From positions 69,431,906 to 69,495,905 of the forward strand of contig NC_134707.1 in the NCBI RefSeq assembly GCF_043290135.1: a DNA stretch of 64,000 bases, written 5' to 3'. Every line of letters starts with the position of its first letter. Position 1 is the first letter of the stretch. This DNA comes from Rhipicephalus microplus. Taxonomy: Eukaryota; Arthropoda; Arachnida; Ixodida; Ixodidae. A model generated the notes under the pieces. It saw only the letters and a program-made list of their open reading frames with translations. It was not told where the DNA came from and ran no database searches. A program made the position numbers and the translations under genes. Below, in pieces: positions 46,746-58,948 of the stretch.

Positions 46746-49700
46746 AGTGATAACTTAATATTGCTCGTGCTTTGAACTATGCTACCCCGTTTTTACACAA
46801 AATACAGCCATGTGTGAAACCTTAATTGAGACACTTTCAACTTTCTCAATTATACAGTACTACTTCACAAGTAAGATTGTTCAAGTAGCATCATGCAATA
46901 AAAAGTACACACTCAGTGATTGATTTACGCACAAAAAACAAGACACTGCTGTCGCGTTCAACTCTGAAAAACGGAGCCTAATGGTCCCCCAGTTTTTTGA
47001 CACAGTAGCAAGCCCTATTGAATGAGACCGTATTATTTGTCAGCTTGCCTAAAACTATCTACAGTGCTCATGGATTAAAACGTGACATCACATTATTTTG
47101 TGTAACTATGTATGCGTGTATATGCAGTTCGTATAGATAACCAAGCGATGTTGCGACATCAGTAACGATAATGGTGCCTGTGATGTACACATTCCAGTCA
47201 AGTTTAAACTTATATCACCCGAATTGTAGATGGTGGAAATAAAACTATAAGTTATTCTTAAGTTTTTTCCGTTTCGACCCGTGAGCTTCAAACTCTGCTT
47301 TAAAGAATCAAACTAGCAAAAAAATTTTCTCTGCGTGTCCTTATAAAAACACACGTAAATATAAAAACAAGGGCAACGTAGACGAAGAAAGACAAACTCC
47401 AAAGCAAGACAAATTCAAATGTGGGCTCATAAATCTCATGACACCCTTGGAGTTGGAGATATGCAACTGTTTTTTATTTGTAGTTGCGCAAGTTGTAATT
47501 TATCTTTGGTAATTTCTCAATTGTTAAAGTGAGAAAAATACAAAACAAGTACCTTTACATTATTATATTTATGAAAAGTCCAAACTTTTGTGGAGAAGAG
47601 TGTTCGATTAAATTGAGCACTGTCTGAAAGAAGTGAAAAAAAAGAAAATGTTGTCGTATCACTTAAACAAAACAGCCTAATGACGCAACCACGGTTAGTA
47701 TAAAGTTATTTACTCAGCAAGCATGCACTGCGCTATGTTTTCCGAGTTATCATAACATTTATGAACAACGTGCGTTACCTTAACATTTAACCGAGACTTG
47801 TCTTTCAAGGAGCCTGTTAATTCTGATAAACTAATCACAGCTTGAAGCCACCACGTCCCTTCGTACTGCTTCAGGGAGAATTTTCGAAGGAACGCTTGCC
47901 CGCAAGCATGGGTGTTCATTTTTTTTCGCACAAAAATTTGACGATCGCAAATTCAGCGCAGTACACATGCACACGCACACAAAAAACACTTCCACGTCCG
48001 TCCACAATTTCGCCACGTACAGCGAAGTAGATTCCTGAGAGCTCCATAATTATCTTGTGGAAATTGGAGCAGTAGTTCAACACAAAATAAGAGCAAGAGA
48101 AATGAAAATTGACAAACTTGACAAACACTGCACCCATGACTCCGGCCAGCAAAAAAGCAATAATGGCGCGGATGGATACAGTGCAGCCTTGACAATGAAA
48201 CATATATTATTTTTTGAGTCAATGATTTACGCGCTTTTCACTGGAACTAAGTTTTCCTGAGCTTATTGGCGAACGACTTTTAATTTTTCAACCATTACTC
48301 ACGCAATATTATTGCCATACAACTCAATGTCTGCCCAAACTATTTTCTTCGTCAGTACTTGAAATGGGTCGCGGCACTCTTTTCTGCTATGTCGACAGAG
48401 TGCTGTAGACAACGGCAGGGCTGCATGGCACCTACGCACGCTTCTTCGAAAAACGTTTGCCGAATTTTCCACTCTCCGACTGGCGGCCTTTTTTTGTATT
48501 TTTTACTGTGCGCACCCCTTGAAACCTTGCCAACAGCTGCAGTGCAGTCAGGCGAGTTCTTTCCTCAACTCAGGCGAGTTTTACCAGGCGAGTTTTACGT
48601 CAACTTCCTCCCGCGAGCCTGAAAACTGCAGCTGCCGGACCTTTGAGACAGGCATTCCGTGGAGCTGAAATCACTGCTTCGTGTACGCTGGCTACCAAGA
48701 TGCGTTCCAGCCAGATTTTCATCTTATTTCCCAAGCAATAATAATATAACTATTAATACTAATTCAACCTATAATTAAACAATCCTTTTTTAACGTATCC
48801 AGGAACAACGATAGGATATTTCGTGCTGGCGTGCGCAAAAATAAAACAAAACTAAAAAACAATACACTACAGAATGTCCCCAGAAAAGCAAATCAATAAA
48901 TGAGCAAAAACGAGCAGTCGAAAAGAAATCAACGCACAATGGGAACAGCAAATCAAGGAGTGGATATTCAAGGAATGGGACTGAAAAATAATGTGGAATA
49001 TACACAACCGTGCGGAAGGCTTCCTGAAAGACGGAAAAGAGAAGAATCTGTGCATGTGCAAATCTACGTTAGGACGAGGTAGCCCTCACTGACGAAAAAT
49101 GACTGTAGGCTGTGAAAAAGATAAAGAACCTAGAAAATTGACGTTAAAGAGACTCGGTATTCTGTAAAGGGTAGAGTGTTGCAAGAAGCTGTCTGGTATA
49201 TGCAACGGTCAATTCTCTCTGGATAACTTACGCGGAGTTTGAAAATTATTACAACCGTGAAGGACAGAATATCTCACCCTGAACTAGCTTCTAAAAAAAT
49301 AACAGCTCAGCGCGATTTTGTCGGCCGTTAAGTGATGGCAAGAATAATATTCTATCAGTGTTGAAAAGATTCCAGTGAAACAATGAGGGTGAATGCTCAT
49401 GAATTTTTTCTGGACTCACTCAGTGGCGTTATTGCTGGATTTAGCAAGGCCATTCCAGATCAGATATGCATATGTACTATAGTTGAGCACGACATATCGC
49501 GGTGCACAACTTGTAGAAGGCGGTAGGAGAACCAGATTCTCGAGAGATATTTCACCAACAGGGAGAGAATGAAGGCCTCCCTCCTATGGCAGCACATTTA
49601 ATGCAAGTAGGAAAAATTCGGCATGCTATCAAAAAGAACACGAAGATCACTGATCTCATAAACATTAAAGAACGACACATTATTGACAACGCATGGAATT

Positions 49701-51119
49701 GAAACGTTGGATGTTTTGCGAGATATAATAATAATAAGAAGAAGAAGAATAATAATAATAATAATAAAATAATAATATAAAATATTATTACACTCATATC
49801 ATTCTTACATGGCCGGAAATGTATGACCACGTTGAAGGATATGCTAGTGTCTGGGTGCCCATGAATGTGTAATGGCGCGAGTGTGTAATTGCGCGGTTTG
49901 GTGGGTATGTACCGGCATACAATATTTATAAGTAAATGCACCACAGTGTTGTTGTTGAAACGATGTGTTCGCAAGCAGTTTTAATTATTACGCGCCTGCA
50001 CAGAAAGGGGCTGTTTACATAATGTAGAGTTGGGCTTTGGCATCACGCCAGCCCGCAATAATGTCACACTAATTGTATACGCAAGGCAATGTTTAAGCTA
50101 ATACTGATGATGGCACGTACGCATTAGTGACCTCGACTAAGTAATGACACACCCACACAAAATAGAAGTTTTGTTAATTTGGCAGCCAAGGTTAAATGTT
50201 GCTATAAAGCTTCAGTATTTCGATGCATGGTACAATAAGTGTGTGAAACGTGTGCGTCAGTTGCACCTTTCTTAACGTATTTGTGTATGACGTGAGATTT
50301 ATTTAACGCTTGCAAACATTACACCAAATCCATTGTTTGCTAGTGCAACAAAAAATTTTCGATAAACTCGCTATGTGCAGAGACAACAACATTATACGCA
50401 GCCAAAAGAAACGCAAGATGTAGTTTTTGCAATAAATTTCTTTTACTTTCATCTTGAATTTAATCATAATAGCGCCTGAAAGCTGCATTCACGTAAGTTC
50501 TTTTTTTATTTTTGAAGATACTCCCATAAACATTGCACTGCGCATGAAACTATGATAAATGGCCGCTGAAATCAGTCGCATATAAGTGGTCAACAGGATT
50601 ACCTGAAATCTTGTTATACGAAGGGAGCATATAGCCATCAAAACCTTCATATAATCAGCAATTTTGTCCGCCGATGTGAAAGCTAAGCATGCATTGAAAT
50701 TACTATTTCTTGCTGCCACTCCAAACGATGCGCTAATGTGAACAATATAGGTTGCATGCATTTTGTTTTTACATAATACTAGATAGGATTGCTCTATAAT
50801 GATAGCGAAGTTCGAGAGCTTCAATTTGTTTTATGACCTGACAGGATTCCTTCCTTGTAAAACATGTCTGCTCTCGTATACATTATTTACGTCGTATTAA
50901 TTGCGACTTATTGTTTGAAACCTAAATGCCATGAAAAATATACAAGTGAAATTACACGAATACATGCATAGTTGCAACTATCACGTACACAAAGCTGACA
51001 TAAAATTTTCGTTTTTTGCATGGCAGAAACAACATATATATTAATACTCATGATGTAGAAAATAAGCAGGTCACCTTTGTGTAGGACTTGTTATATAATA
51101 TAATCCGCATAAAAGTGTG
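46746..51119. other. gene-poor stretch
   Basis: No exon or element supported. A mixed (ATA)n/(GAA)n microsatellite lies at 49725-49789. Three CAGGCGAGTT-type repeats occur near 48545-48600. Confidence 0.5.
49725..49789. repeat. (ATA)n/(AGA)n microsatellite
   Basis: Interrupted trinucleotide repeat: ATA units, then GAA units, then ATA units. Confidence 0.93.
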
Positions 51120-51430
51120 TGATCATGGTGCTAAATATATAAGTGGTTCATCCCATATAAGGGAGCACTTCCACATATAAGCGTCCACTTGATATATTAT
51201 ATACGGTGTGGCCGTGCCTTATAAGGCCGAATTTGACTCTTCATATGGGCCAACCGCGTCATATTTGGCTGTATATAGCACCATACATGAACCCACTCCG
51301 CCAGATATACATCGATATATGGTAATAGGAAGCCACATATGCTGACATATATGCTTATATGTGGCCACATATGCGGACGTATATGCTTATATGTGGCCAT
51401 ATATAACCTATATAGGTGCCACATAGGACA
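51120..51430. repeat. ATATG-rich palindromic minisatellite region
   Basis: Dense in CATATG and ATATGTGG words. Two 32-bp units at 51340-51371 and 51372-51403 share ATATGCTTATATGTGGCC. A perfect 16-bp palindrome, ATATGTGGCCACATAT, lies at 51357-51372. The minus-strand ORF across it is compositional. Confidence 0.7.
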
Positions 51431-52318
51431 TTTTCATAAGGGTAATCTGCTACTCATCTTCCTTTCGATTTTCTCCAGAGTTGAACTGCGTCTAACTGGT
51501 TATGGTCGTACCAACAGGTAACGCCTAAACAGTTTGCAACGTGCGTGATGTGCTGTCATTGTTCTGATGCCACCGCCGAAACACGAGTCATGCATGAAGG
51601 CATGTTCTTGTATTCAGTGGACGATAACATGTTATATTACGAGATAACCGTCCTCGCTAAACGATTCATTTACTCTACAAGAAAAGGTTCATCGGTGAAA
51701 GGCAGATTATCGAGAGCGTGGCGTCAGTTATCAAAAGACGGTGCGTACAAACTCGTGTTTAACCTGCGCATCTTCGACGGCCGCAATAATATACCGAAAA
51801 TGCGTCGGGCTTTTTTCTCGTTCGGCAATGCTACCACCAGGACATATATTTCGCAGGAAGCTTCACTTTAAAAACTTTACGCCGGCTCATTTTCTGTGGA
51901 ATATGTATGTGGGAGTGCGTGACGTACTTCAAAATTCTAAACAATAACATACCACCTGTAACCAGGTCAAATTCAGCAACCTTTCAAACATTTCAGAGTG
52001 CATGTGGACTATTGGGAGAAAGAACTTCATTTCGGCAGTGGGACACGATAAGATACTTTCACTCGTTATAAAGTTAGCTGTTTAAGTTCATATATTTACA
52101 CCCACAATTACCGTTCATCCGCAGTTACCGTTCATCCGCAATTACCGTTTGTGAGCTTCCGAAGGTGCATTCTACCACAGTGAGAGAAACGCCCGAGGTA
52201 GCACGCAGATGCATCCTTTGTGTAGTTTTAAATACTATTTTGCAGATTTTTTTTTAAACACCCTGACTTCTTTTCTTCAGAAATCCCTCCTTGTTATGTT
52301 GTTGATGAACCACCACAA
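51431..52318. other. no gene seen; small tandem repeat
   Basis: A 17-bp unit CAATTACCGTTCATCCG occurs at 52105 and, with one change, at 52122, with a partial third copy at 52139. Nothing else supported. Confidence 0.55.
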
Positions 52319-52562
52319 GCCCCGCCGCAGTGGTCTAGTGGCTAAGGTTCTCGGCTGCTCACCTGGAGGTCCAGGAATTGAATCCCGGCTGCGGCGGCGG
52401 CATTTTTCATGGAGATGAAAATGCTGTTGACCCGTGTGCTCAGCATTGGCTTCGCGTTAAAGAACCCTAGTTGGTCAAAATATCCGGAGATTTCCGCTAC
52501 CACGTCTGGTAGTTTTCATATGGTGGTTTTCGAGCGTTAAACAGCAAATATCAATCAATCAA
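52319..52562 (+). mobile_element. full-length Ruka-like SINE, diverged
   Basis: Head GCCCCGCCGCAGTGGTC with the A box TGGTCTAGTGG intact. The B box is close to consensus (GGAATTGAATCCC). CCCGTGTGCTCAGCATTGG is the Ruka-like middle, the 3' region is diverged, and the tail is TCAATCAATC. No convincing TSD. Confidence 0.9.
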
Positions 52563-54321
52563 AATGAATCAACTACCAGAAGTTGTCGCCAGCAGTCGCG
52601 AACACCTATTTACCTGGATGCTATTGCGAGGACGAGGATAAATATTACGTATCTTTGAGTTCTTGGCTTTTGTTTTTACGTGTTCATGAACACGCAAGGA
52701 GCCTTATAAAGTGACCTTGTTTTGTTCCTGGGAAGCGGGTTGGAAAGCATTTTCTTGTAACAACACATAAAATCATTTGCTTGCATTTGCCGATGTGCCT
52801 CCGAAATTGTTTTATGAGTTGTGATCACCATAATTTACCAGCAAGCCTGGAAAGCAGTCGATCAATCATGCATTTAACTTCTGAATTCATTAGCTGAGAG
52901 AATCATGTAGTAACACGACAACATAGACAGGGACATATCGTTCACTAGTGCCCATTAATATTTATTCGGTACACGTGTTCGGCCGAAAGTGCGCAATACT
53001 TATTCCGAAAGTGCGCAATAACTTATTAATAACTGATTCACCTCACGCTCATCTAAAGCAATGAAAAACCATCGTGTCTCCTGTCTGTCAATAAATTGCC
53101 GCAATCAAGTCGCACCAATTTTTGTACATCTAGAACTGAACAAAAAAATTAGGAAGGGGGGTGAGGGTGGATATGCAGGAAAGGTTATGCGCACTCCCTG
53201 TGTCGTTGTTGGGAAAGTAAAAAAAAATATGCCCGGTCCACCTCGTTTTGAAATCGTCATACTTACTAAATCGATGCAAACGAGCGACTGCCAACTGGAT
53301 CGGCCGGGTGACAGACGATTCGATTTAGACACACGACGAGTACGCACCAGTACCGTCGAGCACGTATCGAGGCCGGGCTCGAGAGATGATCGCGACAGTC
53401 ACGTGGTTCATTCACGGGTCATTTACCACCGCCCTGTCTCCCGACGATCTGCTTGTACATAACTGTTGCCTCATACTATGTGTCTTCTTTCTTTGCCTGC
53501 AATAGGCGCTGGAATACATATATACGAACACTGTTTGCACTGGGCACGCCCGAAGAGCCATTTTGTAAGTAAAAGTGGTGCAACTGATGGATCCTAAAGG
53601 ATTTATCATAGCCAGGTGGATCCGTCATTGAGAATTTCTTATGCGCATATAGATAAGAACGCGGCTGGGCGTTGGCGCAGCTGAGCCCTTGAGGCCTCGG
53701 ATTTTTTTTATGCAGACTCTGTCTGAGTATGGTTCTAGGGGAGAATGACATATTGTACTGGCGGGGTGGCTCGGCCCGTGACAAGAGAAATATCGTGTAC
53801 AACATTTTGTTTCGTCTTGTGGTGCGTCTTGCGCACCGTGTTGTCTTTCTGCAGCTGTATTACGCTTCCGCACCATCGGCCAAATGTGCTGCATAAGCAG
53901 GATCAACAATATTTGCCTAACAATGCAAACAAACTTCAAGTTTGTGTCGCACATTATGGGGAGAGAGAAAAGCAAAGGAAATGCAGGGAGGTCAACGATG
54001 TTGAACGCAGTTTGCTACATTACATGGGGAAGAGGGAAAGAATAGAGAAGGAAATAAAGGTAATACCCTACCACGCACACCATCATCAACTATATAACTG
54101 TGAACTGTCACTGAGCATGATCATCTTCGAGTGTCTTAGGTAGCATACGGTTGCAACAGATGATGTTAAGGAAAGCTTTGAGGGACTGGCTTCAAGATGT
54201 CGATACCTTGCAGCGTGCTGATTGATTGCAGTGTCTGACAGAGGGAGTGGGGAAAATGATATAACGAAAAGCATCAAGTATAACTGGCACAAGGCTACAG
54301 CACTGTAACGTGCGGTGGTCG
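52563..54321. other. no gene seen; small tandem repeat
   Basis: A 22-bp unit (CCGAAAGTGCGCAATACTT, ending ATT) is duplicated at 52983-53027. The 53.1-53.5 kb part is more GC-rich and open in several frames, but without a motif or splice signal that I trust. Confidence 0.45.
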
Positions 54322-54333
54322 GACTCAACTTTT

Positions 54334-54587
54334 GCCCCGCCGCGGTGGTCTAGTGGCTAAGGTACTCGGCTGCTGACCCGCAGGTCGCGAGATTGAATCC
54401 GGGCTGCGGCGGCTGCATTTCTGATGAAGGCGGAAATGTCGTAGGCCCATGTGCTCAGATTTCGGTGCACGTTAAAGAACCCCAGGTGGTCGAAATTCCC
54501 GGAGCCCTCCACTACGGCGTCTCTCATAATTATATGGTGGTTTTTGAACGTTATACCCCACATATCAATCAATAAATCAATCAATCA
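54334..54587 (+). mobile_element. full-length Ruka-like SINE
   Basis: Starts GCCCCGCCGCGGTGGTC, with the A box intact and the B box degenerate (GAGATTGAATCC). It has the family 3' half and a long tail TCAATCAATAAATCAATCAA. Flanking GACTCAACTTTT (54322-54333) and GACGCAACTTTT (54588-54599) are a TSD with one mismatch in 12. Confidence 0.95.
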
Positions 54588-54599
54588 GACGCAACTTTT

Positions 54600-57500
54600 C
54601 TCTCGTAATTATAGAGGGCCGTTACGAATGTCCTGTGGAGCCTAAGGGCTGCAACGTGATTACGAACGACTAATACGATGACGGTGCCCACTGTTGTTTC
54701 CTCGCATAGAATTGCTCGGTACTTAGGAGTCCTTTTATGTACACAAAAACTTTGCGGTTATGTTTGATGCATGACTTCATGGCATTCTGAAAATCACGAT
54801 GGATTAAGTTTCTAACTATTTTATTTATCAACAAACAATTCTTGAGCTTTCTATATTTGCTGCTGCTGAAAGACGTCCATAACTTGTTCATTTTATTGGG
54901 CGAGTAATACAAACTACAAAAGTCGGGTGTTTCTAATTTGCAATATTATTAAGGTAAATCCAACATACACCTGCCCACACAGCTCTGTCTATAGATATAA
55001 CGGCCTCTGACAAACTGCATCTTTGCTAAAATGCGTGGACCGACTCTTTCCGTGTGTTTACACTTCCGGAAGTGCACGTCTAGTAAAGATATTTCTTGCT
55101 TGCGCATGGCGTCCGGCTGATCGTGCACACATCTAACCACCTAAGTTTCCGCCACGGACCGGGATTGCACTCTTGAAAAAAAATAGTAAAGAGCATGATG
55201 CTGTATGGGCAATGAAGCAGCAAAGCGTAACCGCTGTATGAATCTCAGGAAAAGGAAATTTGCATGTCTCGATATACCAGGACGTGTCTGTCTTTTGATT
55301 TCTTCCTCCTTCGCGATCTGTTCAAGTCCACCCACGACCTCCGAGCAGATTCATGCGATCACGTTCAGCCCGTTTTCCTCAGCTGGGAAGACCGAAAGAA
55401 GAGTCATTCGGAATCGGCGCCATAAATCGGCGAACGGCGAGGAAAGCCCGTACGTAGCCCGAGGGGGTACAAGGTGCGAGCACCAATGCAGCTCCGCGTA
55501 TATAAGAAACAAATGATTTATTACAGGTACGTCGCTACCTTTCTGCACGAACATAGAAACACATAAGAAATCTACCATGGGGGACGTGAAGATGGCTCGT
55601 CTGTGCCCGTGCATCAATGTTCCCTATCTGCAGGTTCGTTTTTACAACACGCTGGAATAAAAAAAAAACGTGCTGTTGCTGATATAAATGAAGAGAAAAA
55701 AAAATGAAACGGGTAGACTCGCTTTTCTGGGAAACGGTAAAAAAAAAAAAAAAGTGGCCCAACTGTCATAACGGTAAACTAAAGCCGGCGGGCACACGCC
55801 GTATCTCTTTGCACGGGATATGGTAGAGTTCCACCAGGGAGCAATTTCTCGCATCAGCCGGCCGTGTAACCCAATGGCGTTCGCCGGTCGGTTTTGCCTC
55901 TGGCTGACGGTATGCTTCATCGTTTTGCGGTTCTAGATTGTGTGCACTTTTCGTTCATTGTACTTTTTTACCAGCGACGTTATTGTTACTTCTCGTGTTA
56001 TAAACCGGCCCTTACCCTGACGTTCGCGCAGAGGTGATAACGGCAATAACGTTTTAAAAAGTGCGATATAAAAAATATCCGCATAAGTGCGTTTTTTTAT
56101 TTCATTTAGGTTTTTTTTTCATATATACAATAAAGTGGCTACAATAAAATGGCTGGAAGGATAACGTTTTAAATCTGATCGCCCCTCGCAAAAAGTATGT
56201 AAAAAGCACTGAAGGAAAAGCTTTCCGCCAGTAAAATGTAGAAAAAATATATGGAGATAGCGGGCATGAATGGTCGCTTAGAAACCCGAACTTCTCACAG
56301 TTGATAAAGAGAATGAAAAATGTGGAGGAAAAGTAGGGAATTCGCCAATATAGTAGGAAAATTCGTCAATATAGTAGGAAAATTATTTTAGGACATTGGG
56401 TAACATCGTGTTATACGCGAGCGGTGATTGTTGATAAGATCTGTCATGTATGCACCACGATATTTTTATACATCCCGGTGCTGTCGCGAACGAGGCAGAG
56501 CAAACGCTGGTGCTTTATAATTTTGAAGTCACTTACATGTTTTATGGAGAATATATGGGAGGATTAAATACATATTAACTAGCTTGAAAACGTTTCGCAA
56601 GTCAGATTGCAGTGAAACACTCCTAAATGCAGTTTACCCGTATATACGCAACATAACTGCGGTAACTATTCAACTCTAAATAAACCTAGCCAGAGCCAAA
56701 ATCTATCGAGGGCAAAGCCGAAAACTTATGACCAAACTTTGATGACTGGCACTCTCATGTGATCATTTTCCTACAGAAAGGGTGTCCTCTCGAATAATCC
56801 TAAACACATCGTGCTACCGACCGTCAATCCAAACGTGCGTTTTCAACCCATTTTACGAGTGGACACCCAAAAACAAGAATTATCTGTCACTTACAGAGGC
56901 GGCAATCGGTCGACCGCAAAACAAGAGCCTGTGGTTGTAAAACCCAGAACAGTTATTTGAATTTACTCAGCCACGTTTTGATATCAGTGCTCATAAACCA
57001 CAGAAACCTAGGTTAGAAAATTTACCTACCTATAACAAAAACGAAAAGAGCTGAACAGCATACACAATCGAATTCGACAGCCCATGTCTTGCTGTCGGAC
57101 ACTGCCAGACATCGCCAACGCCGTGGTTCAACTACTTGAATTGTCCCTCGTCAGCATCTACCGGATACATTTGGGATTCAGGAAAAGGAGGTCTTTGATA
57201 TTTGCTAATGTGAAGAAGCGTAAAATGCGTTGCCTGTCTTTTGTCGACATAAACACGAGCAATACCGTGACACAACTGATTCCACGTTTCGGTCCAATCA
57301 TTTTCATTTCTCCGAGGGATCTTCCTTACTTTACATCTGTTCCCACTAACTCCACTGCATCGTTCGCGCCTTCAATTTTGTCACACTGGACGATGACCAC
57401 AATTTTTGTGTCTTCCTAAACATGATGGTGCGTACTTGACCCCTGGCTTCGTACCTGACATCAGCTCTGCCATGCAGTTGTGGTAGAACTTGCGCGTCGT

Positions 57501-57706
57501 GGCCTCGCCAACGATTTTCATTGGTGAAGATGTCCCGCACTTTAAGTCGTTGAGGTGATGAAGCAGAGCTCATGCCGGAGTATGATAGTTACAAAGGTGC
57601 CTGTGAATCTGGCGACAACTGAATGACGCATAAAAAAATTCGGCAACTTCAAAGAGCGTAAATCTTCAGAACAAACGTGCAGATTGTTGGACATAAAGGC
57701 AACGGG
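54600..57706. other. gene-poor stretch
   Basis: No supported gene. A TATA-like GTATATAAG at about 55497-55505 follows a GC-rich segment, but no downstream coding exon was recognised. A 21-bp unit ATTCGCCAATATAGTAGGAA (plus A) is duplicated from 56340. A-runs occur near 55740. Confidence 0.45.
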
Positions 57707-57909
57707 AGTCAATGTAAGAGAGAGAGAGAGAGATAAATATAGAGGAAAGGCAAGGAGGTTAACCAAGCTTGGCTCGGTTGGCTACCCTACACTTGGGGTG
57801 GGGGAAAAGGAGAATAATAGAAAGGAAAGAGATAGAAAAGAAAACAAGTAAGAAAGAGAAGCATGAATAGTCAGCTCGAGACTACACAGCATGGTCTCGC
57901 ACAGTTCTT

Positions 57910-58200
57910 TTACAAGCGGTCGTGAAGTCTGGTGGTCCTTAAAAAGCACAAGAGGGCTTTCGTGGCTTTGCGCGTATGGGAAGACGTCGGCCAAGGTCCC
58001 AGGATCTTCTCTTCTGTAAGCGGTCGTGAATCCAGCTGACAGAGCTTTGTTTCCATAATACGTCGTTCGGTCTGGCATGCTGGGCAATGACATAGAATGT
58101 GCTCAAGCGTTTCCTCGCAGGCCGAGATGTTGCATGCCGAAGTGCTCGCCATTCCAAAAAGACGAGAGTACGAATTCGTAAATGCCACGCCCAACCTCAT
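57910..58200 (-). pseudogene. LINE C-terminal zinc-binding domain
   Basis: The frame reads LGVAFTNSYSRLFG, then C23, C28, H34 and C39 in a C-x4-C-x5-H-x4-C arrangement (ACNISACEETLEHILCHCP). This is the terminal domain following RNase H in I-type elements. It is out of frame with the RNase H ORF, so at least one frameshift lies in 58201-58305. Confidence 0.8.
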
Positions 58201-58305
58201 GCGACACAGTCAAGTTTCAGCGCATTGTGGGAGCCCGGATGGCAAACGAAGTTGCAAGTTTGGGTCGATCGAATACAGGTGCGTGTTGAAGAAACCATGC
58301 GTATT

Positions 58306-58851
58306 TCATTGTAGGAGAGATATACGGCGAGCAAGTGATTGTAGTAGCCGTGCAGCGTCCGTTCTCGAGAGTGGTATGGGCGTGCGCTGGTCTTCGTCAT
58401 GAGCCAATCGAGCAGCTTCATCCGCGCTGTCATTGCCGACGATTCCGCAATGACTCGACAACCACTGAATTACAATATCGTGACCTTCCTTGAGCGCTTC
58501 GTGGTAGTCGTGCCTTATCTGATATACTGATTGTTCGTGTAACCCGTGCTGCATAACAAACCGTAGTGACTGTAAGGCTGACCCGGAGTCGCAAAAGATG
58601 GCCCATTGGTTAGGTTGTTGCCGAAGAATGTATTTTACTGCACCTTGAAGTGCTGCGAGCTCTGCTGCTGTTGACGTCATGGCGTGAGAAAACTTTAACT
58701 TGTACTGAAGCAACACATTTTCAGATGGAACAACCACGGCTCCTGTAGAGCTGTTGGAGTTAGTGGAGCCATCGGTGTAAACATGTATGCAGTCGAAGTA
58801 CCTTTCGTCCAATAGACTCAAAGTCAATTGCTTCAGGGCTAGCGTTGACAT
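58306..58851 (-). pseudogene. LINE RNase H domain
   Basis: The translated frame contains VYTDGSTN (D27), STAAELAAL (E64), AIFCDSGSAL (D88) and WLSSHCGIVGNDSADEAARL (H134, D144). These give the D-E-D-D catalytic set of type I RNase H plus the conserved His. The frame is uninterrupted for 181 codons. It belongs to the truncated LINE at 57719-58936 and has no host promoter or start of its own. In the parent element the enzyme removes RNA from the cDNA hybrid. Confidence 0.88.
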
Positions 58852-58948
58852 GCGTGCCTTCTTAAAGATTCCAGGAACTTATATGCGCACGTCAGGTTGA
58901 CAAAGACTCCATAGCGCAGCGGCTTGATGCATCGCAAGTTAATGTAAG

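Larger units (their letters stand above)
57719..58936 (-). mobile_element. 5'-truncated I-clade-like LINE with RNase H
   Basis: On the minus strand: an RNase H domain (58851-58306), a C-terminal Cys/His zinc-binding domain (58200-57910), then a pyrimidine-rich 3' UTR ending in (TC)n. RNase H after the RT plus a terminal CCHC-like domain is the arrangement of I-group non-LTR elements. AGTCAATGTAAG (57707-57718) and AGTTAATGTAAG (58937-58948) match at 11 of 12 and form the TSD, so both ends of this 1.2-kb truncated insertion are fixed. Confidence 0.88.

Noticed and set aside
49552..49974. 140-codon minus-strand ORF with a Leu/Phe-rich segment resembling a membrane helix
   Set aside because: The hydrophobic run is the translation of the ATA/AGA microsatellite at 49725-49789.
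55490..55510. TATA-box-like GTATATAAG as a promoter
   Set aside because: No recognisable first exon or initiator follows; the motif is expected by chance in AT-rich DNA.
57084..57573. Overlapping plus and minus ORFs as a host exon or LINE remnant
   Set aside because: No domain motif could be recognised in any frame and no splice signals were convincing.
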